Shown here: positions 11,791 to 23,988 of the stretch, piece by piece
How the letters are laid out: every line of letters starts with the position of its first letter
Numbering within the stretch: the first letter of the stretch is position 1
Source: Onchidella celtica
Lineage: Eukaryota > Mollusca > Gastropoda > Systellommatophora > Onchidiidae
Direction: 5' to 3'
Length of the DNA: 64,000 nt
Assembly (NCBI GenBank): GCA_963931925.1
Contig: OZ007570.1
Span: 65,589,870 to 65,653,869, forward strand
The notes under the pieces: model-generated
Told to the model about the DNA's origin: nothing
The model's database searches: none
Seen by the model: the letters and a program-made list of their open reading frames with translations, nothing else
Position numbers and translations under genes: made by a program

Positions 11791-12726
11791 TATAAAAGAA
11801 AATTAAAAAAAATATATACCCTTTATTTGATAATGGATGTGCCCTTACATGTTAGACTACTGCAAAGAGAAAGGTTCTGAAGGAAAAACGATTTCACTCG
11901 TCTCATTAAGCAATAAAGTTTTTGAGACTCAAATTAAAATTTGAGAGTCACAGTCGGAACCGTATTTTACCTATAATTTTAATACACTTGCTAAGGCATG
12001 AAATGGTATCGCAGCTTCCATTTTGTGATCCGCGGATGAAGTATAATTGCAAGTTAAAGCAGTAAGAGAGTATTGAATTTTTACTTTTAAGAGAATTTAA
12101 AACAAAGAAGGGTAGCTTTCCGGATCTTCTTCGCTCTTGTTTAGGCCTATCCTACCGCCTGGAGAAAGTTTGGTCTCCGTGCAGTTTTTCCATCTGGCAA
12201 TCTGGTCCAAATCCATAATTATTCAAAGACGATTCCGTGGTGGAGTCCACAGAATTGTAAAGTGCGCAAAGACTCGACATCTTTTAATCACGAGGCAAAT
12301 ATTTTCCTTACAAACTCATATCCAGGGCATTCATACGCTGCTGTTTTGTTTTGTTTTTTTCTTCACATCAGTGTAAGATATAGAGAGACCATGCTCAGAT
12401 TCGAGAGGTGGTAGAGTGTAGAGAGTTACTCAGTGAGCGATGGACTGATAGATCTAGAATCTAGACTTATAGCCTAGATCTATCTAGAATCTAGATTAGA
12501 TCTGATAGGTGTCGAATGCCGATCATTTACCAAAAGTAGCATAATGGAAAAGCTCAAGCGCAGCCTTCTTCAGCCACACTCAAACCAATTGGCACAACTG
12601 GCGAAGTATGGCCTGTCAGCTTGATACCCTTCTTTATGAATATATTCCGAATAGGCTTCGATACAATTCCAGGTGAGGTGCGAAATATTTTAATGTGTCA
12701 GTTATGGGGATATTGATAGATGTCTG
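11791..12726. other. Gap with no supported gene
   Basis: AT-rich sequence that may include the decayed remainder of the LINE. A cluster of interleaved AGATCTAGA / TCTAGATTCTAGA motifs occurs at about 12450-12510. Confidence 0.45.
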
Positions 12727-12937
12727 GGGAGGACTTCCGAATGCATTCCATAGCTCGACAAGTGCATAGGCATTGTCAGATTGATATACTACATGTAACG
12801 ATGTGAGGGTCTAGACAGTTTGTATCATCGAGGCCGATGTTTGTCTGGGCAGTAGTCAGATTGACATATCAGGGAAAGCCGCTGGGATAGCTATTTATTG
12901 TTTTCACTCGATCTATGGAACGCATTCGGAAGTCCGT
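12727..12937. mobile_element. Small inverted-repeat element (about 210 bp)
   Basis: The left end GGAGGACTTCCGAATGCATT with TCCATAG matches, inverted, the right end (CTATGGAACGCATTCGGAAG). A single related arm is present near 10934-10958. The size and structure fit a MITE; no target duplication was established. Confidence 0.65.
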
Positions 12938-13274
12938 CCGATGTTTGAGTCCGAGTAAGCTAGAGATCTATCTAGATTTAGATTCAGGTGTAAAGTTATT
13001 AAATTATTATGCGACCCAAAAATAAAGAGGGGTGGATGCATTTGAAGAGCCTGGTGGCACTGCCCAGAAAGGAAAGGAAAACCCCATATTACATGAAGAG
13101 CATGTAGATCTACACAAGATTGATGATAGGCTAAAAAAATAAATCTATCGGTAACAAAGAAAAAAACACTGATTATGAATATGATGTGGAAAAAAAGGAT
13201 TGCCAAAGTCAGTTTTCTCCAAGAAACAAATCTAATAAAATAGAGGAGTTCCATTTTAAGAAGGATAATGTGAA

Positions 13275-13438
13275 ATTGCAGTTTAGCCCCCCAAATAGTG
13301 ATGGGTATTTTCATAACTTAGAGTAGATTGCTTATGATATTTTAATAAAGGGGTAGGAGTGCATTTAGTGATCAAAGTAATCGATACTAAGTTATGAAAA
13401 TGCCCAGGACAATTTTGGGAGGCTAATCTGCACTTTGA
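13275..13438. repeat. Inverted repeat with roughly 45-bp arms
   Basis: Arms at about 13275-13322 and 13391-13438 share GCAGATTAGCC-like and ATTTTCATAACTTA sequences in opposite orientation, with about 70 bases between them. A transcript would form a long imperfect hairpin. It may be a tiny MITE. Confidence 0.65.
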
Positions 13439-13499
13439 CAGGTTCATAATCATAATCTGAATGTTGATCACCAAGCCATGCTTCAATTATAAAAACATC

Positions 13500-15368
13500 C
13501 ATCTAGAGAACTAACCAGTCAGGGAGATGAGCCCATTTTATAATCTTCTGCACAAAGGCACTTCTAAAGTCACATCATTGAGTCGCCTTCAAAATAATTG
13601 GATTTGGTAGTCCTCTTGGAAAAAATGTATGAATGTCTTCCTGACAAAAATAAAGAATTGATAAGAGTTGATAATAAAAATAGATTTGAAAGTAAAAGCT
13701 TCAGAAGAAGTTTAAAAAGAAACTATTCAATAATTAATAATCAATAATAATAACAAAATAGTAGTATGTAATTGACAGTAACCAAGATGGGAACGGGACC
13801 ACACTTTGCCAGTAGTGCCAACTGATTATAGAATGATGCCTGCCATCCAGGGCTGGATTAACCGTTAAAAGCAAATTAGTCATGAACTTATGGCATCAAG
13901 CGGTAAGAGGGCTCCACAGAACAGGGAAATGGAGCACTACAAGTTCTCAAGTACCGGATTTATCATGGTTCAGTTGAAATACGGCTCCATAATAAATGCC
14001 TGTACCACAGCCAAAAAGCGGCACATCATGGCACACATTTTTCTTTCTCAATGCGCGTCAAAATGTTCCAACTTGAAGAATAGAACAATTTCCAGACCAA
14101 TCGGGCCAGCAGTTTCCAAGTTATCACTGTTTCCAGTAGGGGCTGGCCATATCTACCCCAGTCGTTCAGAATTGGGCTGCGTGAAAATTATGTTGAATAT
14201 ATAATAACTCTGGATCATATCAAGCTTAAAGATGGCCATTTAGTAAGTACAAACAACGATGTTTCTTCAAGCTTTCTTGTTTTGACATCGATTTCTGTCG
14301 GGAGAATCATTTTCAGTATTCTTATTTACACTTTTTCCATTATAACTGAAAAAAATAAAAAAATAATTTTGAAAATTTGCATTTTTTCTATTGGCCTTAA
14401 CCCTCATCCTGCGGGTGGCCTACATTTTGCAAACCGAGTCCTGCGGGAAGCCAGTTTATTGTATAGGAACACTGCTCCTTGTTTTTGTGTATTTGGTTGA
14501 CTGCAACTATAGTTTTTTTCACGTTTTTTTTTTCACGCTAGTTCCGCATGTTTCGCTTGTTTATCTGTCCTACCACCCCTACTAAGTCTAACAAAATGGT
14601 ATCGCCAGATTACATTTATTAATATGAGAGGATTCATCAACGATTTTTATTTTAAATAATATGCTTCATTGTTAACGCTAGTGCGTGAGTAAGGTACAGC
14701 TACTCATAGTAGTTTAAGGGCACTTGCCTGGCTGTCATTAATTGGATTATTTCCCTTGTATATGTAGTGCGGGAGCCGTTACTCACATCACTGTGAGGAA
14801 AGGTGCGTTTTGATTGGTCAGTGGGAAATTTTGGCCACCGGGTGTCCAACTCTTATATCATGTCTTAAACATGCGCATTCTGTCTGGTCAACCATCAGAA
14901 AGACAGAAATTCGGGTACATTTTTAAGAGTAGGCAATACCCTTCCCGTGCAATATAGGTGATTATGATCACGTTTATTACTAATGGAAATACGACGTATT
15001 GATGGACTAAAGTATCCTGCACGAGTTTGTCAGTTTTTGCTAGTCCCATCGCCTTTGCAAAATTATATTAAAACTACTTCAGAGTTTCTGGAAAAAGTGG
15101 TCGCTTAGAATTTTAGCAGCAAGTTCCTACTCTATATTGATACCACTTTTATTTTACTCCGATGCACGTATCCTAGTGAGATCATCAATAAGAGAGTCTC
15201 GGATTTAAACTAAACTATGAGCTAGATGCATGTTATCACCGATAAATCCAACCTGGGTCAAACTTATTAAATTATAGCTGGATAGGGCGATAGAGTAACT
15301 TCTGCAGTTTACTGGGATATCTAGTTGACTTCTGTACGTACAGCATTAGCCGCACTATGAATTTTTTT
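13500..15368. other. Gap with no supported gene
   Basis: No frame resembles a known protein. TTAACCCTCATCCTGCGGG at 14397-14415 resembles one end of a TTAA-type (piggyBac-like) element, but no matching second end was found. Confidence 0.45.
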
Positions 15369-15789
15369 GTGTCGGTACCCTAAGCAATTATTCAGGCCCA
15401 GGCTCTGCGCCAGAGCATTCCACTTGTCCAAAACTGGACTAGCTCTCTCTTACGTCCGCGCTGGCTCATAAATACGATGCCAGTGCGGGTGGTTAACAGA
15501 CATCCTCCCATCAAAGAGGTCGAAACAGAGTGACCAGCGCCAGTGAACTCAGAGGCTTGCCGCTGCGTCCCGCCCGGGTACTATGAATATGATACAGGAA
15601 GCCAGTAGCAGAGAAACTTTGGTTCATGGCTGGTTGGGCTTTTCTATGGCTTTTATTCCAGCTTTTATTCTACGGTTCCTTTTCTAGTTACCTGTGTTCC
15701 TTCTGTGTATCCTTAAGGGAAGACTAGAACCCACGTAACCCACGTAGCCACTCATTGGTCCTACATTTTCTGGTGTCAGAAGTGGGATC
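15369..15789 (+). mobile_element. LTR remnant with tRNA-Leu-type primer-binding site
   Basis: TGGTGTCAGAAGTGGGATC at 15771-15789 is the reverse complement of the expected 3' end of a tRNA-Leu (ATCCCACTTCTGACA plus CCA), the classic minus-strand primer-binding site. Upstream lies a candidate LTR of about 400 bases that could run from TGT at 15369 to ACA at 15765, with a TATA-like TCATAAATA at about 15467. No gag or pol frame follows, so only a 5' edge seems to survive. The LTR start is a guess; Gypsy-type elements of bivalves use this primer class. Confidence 0.55.
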
Positions 15790-17171
15790 AGAACGTGTGG
15801 CATACATTAGTATGCAACTTTACGTAGTTATTTGTCATACTCATGTAATAGTACTGATGGCCTGACGTTCGAAGTGGGGAAAATCTGAGGGAAACTTTGT
15901 CTTTGATGCTGGTGGTGGTCTACATGTGAAATGAGAAGAAAGGGGTCATTTGCGTGTTTGAGAAACCATTCTGTCTGTAATAATGAATTCCAATGTAATA
16001 CTAGGGCATGCTGCATAAGGGTGTCTGTTGGTAGGTTTTTCATCTGGGAAAACTGGGAGAAAATGACCAACTTTTTTGTTGGTCGTTGTCTTTATTTGAT
16101 GTGGTAATTTGAGAGATATTGTGTTGCTCTGATTAAACTGCCTTTCCGTACCTGTATGTACTAAACGAGCTGGAAATCAAATCTCTTGCTAAAGGTGTGC
16201 TTAAGAAAACTAACATCATAGTACATGGAACCTTTACCTAGTCGGGGAAGGGAGAAGGTAATGCCGTGACACATGTGATTAGTACATGTACGTAAGTCCC
16301 TGGCTTAAAAAATAATTTGTTCACCTGAATGGTCTAACTTCGGGACAAAAAAAAAGCACAGTTTTTAGGAAAGGGTTAACACGTGCATTAAACGGCGTGT
16401 AAATGCAGAAAATTCTTAATTATGGGCCTTCTATTGAAAAATAGAACTTACTGCATCTCACCACAAGTACTTTATCCAAATATCATAGGGGTCACATATG
16501 ATTTATCCACCATTATTGTTGTCAATGCGTCCTAAACTAAACACAGTACACATGTTCAAAAGGACCCGATTGACCCTACCACCGAGGTTATCTATGATCG
16601 GCTGATTGACTGCTGGCTCTCCCCGCACAGGGCATTCCGTGGACGACTTCACTCAACGCGTGACGAGGGTTAATGATTGTTATAAGTGGATGTGAATAAT
16701 TTGCTTATATTGCTTTCCGCTATCTAGTGTTAAACTAAACAAAAACCATAGTATATTTAATAGAGTTGTGGGGTCTGGCAACATTTCACATTCAGCACTT
16801 ATGAGTCTTAGTGTCTTGTCAGTTTTGACAGTGCTTGCCAGTGGAAGGGTTGAGTGGAGCCAGGGTTAGACTGTGCTCAGGACCCAGGGCATCAGTTGGC
16901 CTTAATCCGGCCCTGCTGCCATCTGGGCAATGGGCAGGGAATACTAGGTCTGTAACAAAACATGGAAGCTCCTTAAGTTGCATCCTTAATTGAATCGCCT
17001 TGGTAGATACTCTTGCCATGAGTATGTGTATCTAATTCCCATTTTGCATGGGCCTTTCCAGTGATTTTTGCATTATTGAAATTTCCTTATCTTTGTTAAC
17101 TGCTTGGCTTATGGCCAGCAGTGAGTGCCAAATTTTCTTCAATGGTTTTGTAAACATGTTCTCCGACTGCA
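15790..17171. other. Upstream of OARD1, no supported gene
   Basis: No gag/pol continuation of the LTR remnant and no conserved frame. The promoter and any non-coding first exon of the macrodomain gene probably lie here, but no element can be assigned. Confidence 0.45.
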
Positions 17172-17179
17172 GGTAAAAA

Positions 17180-20062
17180 ATGCCAGCATTTAAAGAGCTG
17201 ACAGGAGATTTGTTTGGCTGCCCGGTGTCTTGCAGCTTGGCTCACTGTGTCAGTGAAGATATGCGCATGGGAAAAGGCATAGCTGTTATTTTTAAAAACA
17301 AATTTGGAGGAGTTGATGAGCTCAAGCAACAAGGTATTTTTTTTGTTTGTTTGTTCATTATGAAAAATACATGATGAATTGCTATTGAATAAAACAAGAT
17401 TTGCAACATACAGTAAAACCTCGTTATACCGCCAAGTAAGGGGCAAACAGAAAATTGGCGGTATAATGAGAATGGCGGTACAACGAAAATACCATGTAGA
17501 ACAAAGGAAATAAGTAATTTACCAACACTCGACTGGCTAACATGTCTAAAATATTGCAGTTATCTCCCTTATCTCTCCACTGGACATAAACCTCCGTTGT
17601 CATTAATTTGAAGTTAACATTGCTTTCATTTGTATTTTTTTGTTGTTGTTGTTTTTTGTGTTTATGTGTGTTGGAGTTCATTTATTCAGGAAATCGCACC
17701 TCAAGAGTAAAAGTATTATGTATTGCAACAGGCAAATAATGCTACATTACAATTCAGCAACAAACGTGTGCTGTTTGCCTCGTAACCCCGCGACCGGTAT
17801 GAACCAGTTGAAGCATCACCTCGCGCGCGCTTACGTTCGTTCACAAACTCTCTATTGAACTGTGACCTGTCTTTCCCACTGCATGCCCCATCAGTAGGCC
17901 TATATCAGGACTTCAAAAGCGAAGACTGTGTAGTAGTACATGTAGTAGGATTGGTGTTTGAGTAACAAGCACAGACTGTGGCACCTAGTGATGTTCTGTC
18001 TGTTAGCTGGATTTAGGTAGATGTGAGGAGTGTGGGTTAAATTTACGTTGGCGCTATAACGAGCAATATTTACTATACTCAAGTTATGAATGTAGCAGTC
18101 AAACCGTTGGCGGATGGCGGTATAACGAGATTTTTAGAGACTTTGTATAGGTGTCAGGATCGTACCACGAGGAAAATCTGGCGGTATAGCGAGGTTTTAC
18201 TGTATGTGTTTGACTGCGGATCAGAAAAATTAAACTCAGTGAAAATATTAATTTACAGTCCAATCCACTTATCTCGGCATTCTGGGTAACTCGACACAAT
18301 TTTTAAGTCCCAACCTGTTCCTTCTTTAATGCTACTAAATATTTCCCCGTAACTTGACGTGTTATTCTATTCTTTCCTCTTATATCGACACATTTCTCCC
18401 CGACCGCTGCAAAACAAGTACCATAGACTGAGTAATTTTTTGTCCCCACAAAACATTCGTGAAAAAACAGTCAGGTCCAGGTTTTAAAAATAAAAAAAAA
18501 GAAAAGTACAGCACTGCGCATAAATTGATAGCTACAGCATTTCTCCGATATCAGCAAATCTTTGCCACACAACTGCTCCGCACAACAGTCATATTGGAGG
18601 AACGGGTGATAATATGCTGATAATTAAAAGAAAAAGGGACATAATTGCGTTATTTATTGGACGCTTCCCATTATGGGGACAAGGTGGTCTAGAGGCAGGG
18701 TGCTCGCCTCTCATGCCAAGAGTCCCGGGTTCGAAACCCGGCCGGTGCAGGCATGTCGGAAGATTTGGGATTTTTCTCATATTTTCGTGTCCCTGATCCT
18801 ATTGAGGGGTAGGATCGAGTACCTGGTCTTCTTGGATAATGACGAAAAAATTCAGAGGGCCCGTGTGCACGATGCGCACGTTAAAGATACCTTGGCAACT
18901 GGAAATCGTAAAGAGCAGGCCGAACAGGTCGCTGCCCGGGCAAAATTAAATAAAATTCATCCCTACCATTCCCTCCCCCCCTCTCCCCCCCCCCCCCCCA
19001 CCCAAAAAAAACCGCTGACCAACACTGCACTGTGGCGACTACGTGCCTGCTCCAGTTGTAACTGGGGTGCAATGGCACAAAGGTAAATTTCCCAAATGGG
19101 ATTAAAGAGTCACAATTACAAATGCTGATATTTAATCCTCCCCCCCCCCCCCCCCCCCCCCGTTTTTTTTTCTTTTCTTTCTCTTCCACTAATAATCTGC
19201 TATTTTGACTTTCTCTTTACTTGACACAAGTCAGACGGTCCCACTGATGTCGAGATATTAGGATTGCACTGTATTTTATTTAATGAAAAACTAATGATAC
19301 TTTCAAAATTGGTGATTCCAAAGCTGTACAATCAGTTTTCAGATTAAAATCTTGTGTGGTCTAGATACTGCCATATTGTTGAGGATAAAAAAAATGCCAC
19401 AAATTTGTCAGTTTGAGCAAGCAACTGTGAAAGGAAATCAGACATCAAAGAAGGAAAATGCTTTTAGGAACACAATGTGACCTTGAAGTTTGCTACTCTT
19501 CAAAATGAGGGGGGTTAGGACTTTATTTTAAAATGGAGTTCAGGTGCTAATTTTAAAAGTTCTTAGACACACTGGTAGTAATATTTTGGACACCCCTAAT
19601 GAATGATTTTCCTTGAAGCAGGATGATATATACATGTAAAGCTATATAAGTTCTTGAAGTGAGAAACACACAAAGTTCCTCATGATTATAAGGGCCAGAA
19701 ATGGTGACGAAGTCCATAAGGAACTTAATTCCAACCAGTTTCTCTTCACACTAAAAGACATTAACTGATGAAACTTCCTTAATTCAGGTGTGAAGACAGG
19801 TGACGTAGCAGTCTTGAGGAGAGGTGAGCAGTACATCTATTACTTGGTGACTAAAGTCAAGTATAGCGATAAACCAACATATATTTCACTAGAATCCAGT
19901 CTTCGCATGATGAAGGATCACTGCTTAAAGAATAACGTCACTGATTTAGCCATGCCTCGCATTGGCTGTGGGCTGGACGGATTGGACTGGCCCAAGGTGA
20001 GGGATATAATCAAAGCAGTATTTTCTGGTACAAATATTTCTGTTACAGTCTACAGCCTTTAA
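17180..20062 (+). CDS. OARD1: ADP-ribose glycohydrolase OARD1 (TARG1), macrodomain
   Basis: Two coding exons, 17180-17333 and 19788-20062, join in phase (CAA CAA G|GT GTG) to give 142 residues. The human protein is about 152. The protein is one macrodomain. GDLFGCP near residue 10 and [18 protein letters not shown] form the ADP-ribose pocket. K74 (in YYLVTK) and D115 (in GCGLD) correspond to the catalytic Lys84 and Asp125 of human OARD1. It ends TVYSL, like TVYTL in human. The family removes ADP-ribose from glutamate/aspartate and deacylates O-acetyl-ADP-ribose in the nucleus. The start is the first ATG after a good acceptor (CTGCAG at about 17160-17171), so an untranslated first exon is likely. 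The 2.45-kb intron holds two inverted-repeat elements and a SINE. AATAAA at 20283 is a candidate poly(A) signal. Confidence 0.95.
17411..18202. mobile_element. pogo/Tigger-like MITE in OARD1 intron
   Basis: The left end CAGTAAAACCTCGTTATACC matches the inverted right end (GGTATAGCGAGGTTTTACTG). Both are flanked by TA (17409-17410 and 18203-18204), the target of Tc1/mariner/pogo transposons. The 792-bp interior has further GGCGGTATAACGAG repeats near both ends and no transposase, so it is non-autonomous. Confidence 0.88.
18256..19271. mobile_element. TA-flanked MITE, copy 1, with SINE inserted
   Basis: The ends read CAGTCCAATCCACTTATCTC and, inverted, CAGTGCAATCCTAATATCTC, each next to TA. 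The body matches the inverted copy at 25911-26717 over its left arm (AAGTCCCAACCTGTTCCTTC onward) and its right arm. The extra 400 bases or so in the middle are the SINE insertion. Confidence 0.88.
18675..19085 (+). mobile_element. tRNA-derived SINE, copy 1
   Basis: The head (18675 to about 18753) is tRNA-like. It has an A-box-like TGGTCTAGAGGC and a B box GGTTCGAAACC at about 18728-18738, then a core with GTGCACGATGCGCACGTTAAAGATACCTTGGCA split over 18860-18900. The core is nearly identical to the copy at 44307. The far end is blurred by C-runs. It is inserted into the TA-flanked MITE, whose relative at 25911-26717 lacks it. The pol III boxes look intact, so it may have been mobile recently. 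Confidence 0.85.
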
Positions 20063-21422
20063 CATGTGTTTGATTATGTCAGTTCAGGAAAGAATGTGTG
20101 ATTATCTTTTTGTTACATGTATTTAAAAATTCCATGAGAAATTTGAGCTAAATGATTTTATGTCATTGCACAACAAACTAGTTGTGAGTCTCAGAAAAAA
20201 TATCAGTAACATGATGTTGAGGAATTATTGTTGTAGTTGAGATTTATTTTATTTTATATTTGAAGGCTAACTTTAAAGGGGAAATAAAATATTATACCTA
20301 AATACATAGGCCTACTCTTATCAAGTATTGATTTGGACAGCAGCATTTTAGTAACACCAACAGGGAATATGGAGTGACTGTGCTTCATCTTGAGTTTTAT
20401 TTCAACCAGCAGAAATTGGACTTGTTTACTTGGAAAGAAACTTAAATTCATTATAGTGTTGGTAAAACTAAAAGGTGACAAAAATAGTAAAAAGACCATC
20501 TTATCAGTTGTATTGGGTCAGTTGCCAGAAGGTGCTCCCAGAACTGGCGCAAAATATGTTGTAAATAAATATTGCCCAAATTGTCCAGTTTTGTGTTTAT
20601 CATGTGAATAATGTAGTGTTTTTATGATTTTTAGTACTTTCAAAACAGTTCATGTTAGGCTTGGCTGCAAAAGGATAAAAAAGATCACCTCCCATAGAGC
20701 TCCATACATGAGCCATGACACCACGAAAGGCTTATAAATGGCTAACTAATATAAAATGTTCCACTTCAGTTGACATTTAAGTTTAAGTTCAATATTAGCC
20801 TTGCTTGCCATGTTCATCTATTAAATTAAGAAAAGTCCTGCTGTTTCTGTTAGATTTAGTAACACTGTTGGTATCATGTCATGTATGGAACAAAAAAGCA
20901 ATTTTCTCCCACTCCTTTCTCTGATACCTTTATAAGAGCCCGATTTTACATGTCATGCAATATTTACTTGGCTATGGCTTCCCCTTTCTTTTCTGTAGTA
21001 TGTGTGGTTTTATTTTTAAGTTATTTTACCCAACCTAAAGAAAAGTAGGGCACCTATTGGCTATTAAGATGATGAAAAGTGGAACCTACCTTAATCCATA
21101 GTTTCTTCTCTGGACAAGTGATTTGTAGGTGCTTCTGGAAGGGTCGTCTTCTGTCCTGTTGTTATATTCTACTGTCACGTGTCAGTCATCTTGTTTTTTT
21201 CTCAAGCACCGCAGATTATGTTGATTGGGAATTCCCATTTACATTCATCATACATGATTAAATTTTTCAGAAAATGGTGGTAATCTTGGGAATTCCCATT
21301 AATCATGTCATCCTACTACGTGTATAATGTTTGAGAAATACAAAAGACAATTTTTTCTTCAATATTATGCTGCCAGAAATAATCGTAAAGCAAATAGCTT
21401 TCCAAAATGTACATTATGTATA
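20063..21422. other. OARD1 3' region and gap, no further gene
   Basis: It contains the presumed 3' UTR of OARD1 and AT-rich sequence. No conserved frame is seen. Confidence 0.5.
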
Positions 21423-21721
21423 CAGTCTTTCAAAAATAACTAGACATATTTTAAAAGTACTTATCTTTGAAACTGCATCGCCCATTGTGTTGAAATTTTC
21501 ACACCTTGTTGAGAACTCTAAGACCACTCACGAATTTTACTCACTCCCTCTTAGGGTCCTTTGGACCACTTGAGGTACCGCATCACATGATTTTGATTTT
21601 TCCATTCTCTCAGCCTTGAAACTTGATTTTAAAAAAGAGAAAGAAAAAACCTGGGTGGAAAGGCTGACTCAACTTCTTTAATTCGCCGTGTTTTAAATCA
21701 GCACTTTTCATTATGATTAAA

Positions 21722-22109
21722 ATGCCTCATCTAAGCCAAGATGAAAGTAATCAGGTTATTGGAATGCTTAATGCCTGGTCCCCTATTGCTGCTGTAGCTA
21801 GGAGATTTAACGTCAGCAGAAGGCATACGGTATGAGAAATCTTCTGGCAGCAACTGGGAGTGTAAAAGACTGCCAAGGACCAGGCAGACCAAGAGTGACA
21901 TCTCGCAGACAGGATCCATTTATTTGCATTCGACATTGTTTTAAGAAATTGGTTGAAAACAGTTATGAAGACAACAGGTGAACTAAATGTAATGGCAAAT
22001 GCTCAACCAGTGTCAGTAAACACTGCTGCAATCACAAGACTGATCCAGTCAATGCGTCGCCAATGCCAGTCTGTCATCAGTGCAAGAGGAGGACGCACTC
22101 GTTGCTAGA
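21722..22109 (+). pseudogene. Tc1 transposase remnant, internally deleted
   Basis: It begins MPHLSQDESNQVIGMLNAW and continues VARRFNVSRRHT, the paired-type helix-turn-helix head of Tc1 transposases. After a stop and frame change comes GPGRPRVTSRRQD, the GRPR-like linker. It then jumps to TRLIQSMRRQCQSVISARGG, which matches the extreme C-terminus of the family. The whole DDE catalytic core is missing, so this copy cannot transpose itself. Confidence 0.88.
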
Positions 22110-22196
22110 CTTGTGACTTTTGATTATGACCCCTGTTAATTGTAAGTACATGTACCTCAATAAATTAATGTGTGTCCAATATTTTGATTCAGTGTG

Positions 22197-23988
22197 TTAT
22201 AGTCCGTTCACCGAGGCGTGATTACAGTTTAGTTGGATTTTCTCAGCTATTACGAAATATAGCGTCCTGCATTTTTGCAAGCAGTGTTACATTTATCATG
22301 ACCCTACAAATCTTGAATTTGAAATCTCTGCACAGCACCGTTCTTTTAAAGCGGCGAATTCCTTTGATCTTTTCTTTGTTTTCAATTGAATAGGCCCCAA
22401 ACTTATAGATGTTTACAGTATACGTGTGTTCCAACATGATCTGTCACTTTTCGTTTCCCTGTAGTTGATCTAAATTTCTAAATAATAGTAACAATCTGTG
22501 GTGAATTGCAGTGGCGTAGCATCACGTTAGGCCGCCTTTAGATAGGGCTTCATTTTTCACTTTTCATTATTTATTCTTCATTCTTCACGGAAGAAACGAA
22601 AATGGCAATATAGAAAAAGAGAGTGACCTTTACATGGGGATTAATTCTTCACTCTTCATCGATGAATAAGTGAATAGCCCTCCTGACAACAAGAATGAAC
22701 TTGCTCATTTCTAGTGTGGAATGAAGAGAGATGGGAGGTTGGCTCCTTTCATTTCAAACACATTTTTTTGTCACAAAGTCAAAATCTTAGCTCAGAATCG
22801 AATTTCTCATTAAATTCTAGTGTGGTTTGATACTAAATACTACATGATTATTAAGTTAAGTTTAAATAAATAATTGGAAATCCCAGTAACAAGGGAAGTA
22901 GGTCATATGCAAAGAAGAGTGAAAAGTGAATCATCGATGTAAATGATCAAGAAAATGAAGAGTGAAAAGTGAAAAAAGAAGAGTGAAAAATGAAGCCCTA
23001 TCTAAAGGCGGCCTTAAGGACTTGAGGTTTGCTTTACACGTAATGCATTTATTGTTCCCTTCCTGTGAGATAAAGCTACTACAGATTCATTACTTATCAA
23101 TTGAAAACAGCCTTCTAGTTATGCTAAACGGGAACATTCTATGAAAGATAAATTTTGTAAAGTATCTAGGCTTTCCAATCTGTATTGTTGTGAGAAATAT
23201 ACATATTGAGCAAGGACTACTATATAGTAGTCCTTGACATCGAGATAAGACCACCCTTTCCCCTCTGAGTCCTTGTCATTGCAAGAGCATGGCCATATGA
23301 GTATAATGATCAGGTTGCGGACTTCGGACAACCTTAGGCCCATTAGAAAGGTTAGCCCTATAAAGTATTTTTTTTGTTTGTTTGTTTCAAACAGGCAAGA
23401 ACTTTTCAATGTTTTTTAATATTTTATCATCTTGGTCGCTTTCTGAGTCGGATGTCTCCATTGGATTGATGACGATTTTGGGTTGAATAAAATGAAGGCC
23501 CTCGTTTTGCCGTAGAATTCCTCCAATCGCGATACATGGTCCTCTCACTTGGAGAAAAATTCTGCATCGACTGTTTTCAGTACTGCATGAGTTAGATTTT
23601 GGATGTTTGACAGTTTGAAGGTCTTGTCCTCCAATGTTCTGCATCATATTGATTTTGATGTTTAAATCCACGATGAAAGGAATTTTGAAAATGAAAGATC
23701 TCCGACAACGCCTCTGACTCTGTGTTGGCCTACCAGTGAACAATCACAAGAGTTTGTTTTTAAACTCACTTTAATCCTGTGCTGTACCACATTTTAGTGG
23801 GACTCAAAACCATGTGTTAAATTATTACAGTAAACCACCGAAAACTACTTAAATAATTCGGGGGCAAAAAATCTGGGTTAGGGTCATCACAAATCTAAGA
23901 CTTCACGCCAAATTACATTCATGTATCATTGACAGTTGCAACGCTACGAGCAGTTTTCTGTGATCACGCCTCGGTGAACGGACTATAA
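22197..23988. mobile_element. Inverted-repeat DNA element nested in the Tc1 copy
   Basis: The left end TATAGTCCGTTCACCGAGGC (about 22199) recurs inverted at about 23966-23986, with about 30 bases of near identity. Palindromic TTATA edges make the exact border and target duplication unclear. A 118-codon minus-strand frame at 23387-23743 inside it resembles no known transposase. The superfamily is not assigned. Confidence 0.78.
22530..23013. mobile_element. PIF/Harbinger-like MITE, third nesting level
   Basis: The 484-bp element has ends GGCCGCCTTTAGATAGGGCT and its inverse, then TTCATTTTTCAC repeats on both sides. TTA occurs at both borders (22527-22529 and 23014-23016), the 3-bp target typical of PIF/Harbinger. 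No coding capacity. Confidence 0.83.

Noticed and set aside
13890..14204. 104-codon plus-strand open frame
   Set aside because: No recognised domain, and neither splice signals nor neighbouring conserved exons support it.
14397..14420. piggyBac-like TTAACCCTCATCCTGCGGG end
   Set aside because: Only one end could be found, so no element can be delimited.
18675..18753. Possible tRNA gene
   Set aside because: The A and B boxes are present, but the sequence continues into a SINE core shared with 44307 and lacks a proper acceptor stem, so it is a SINE head.
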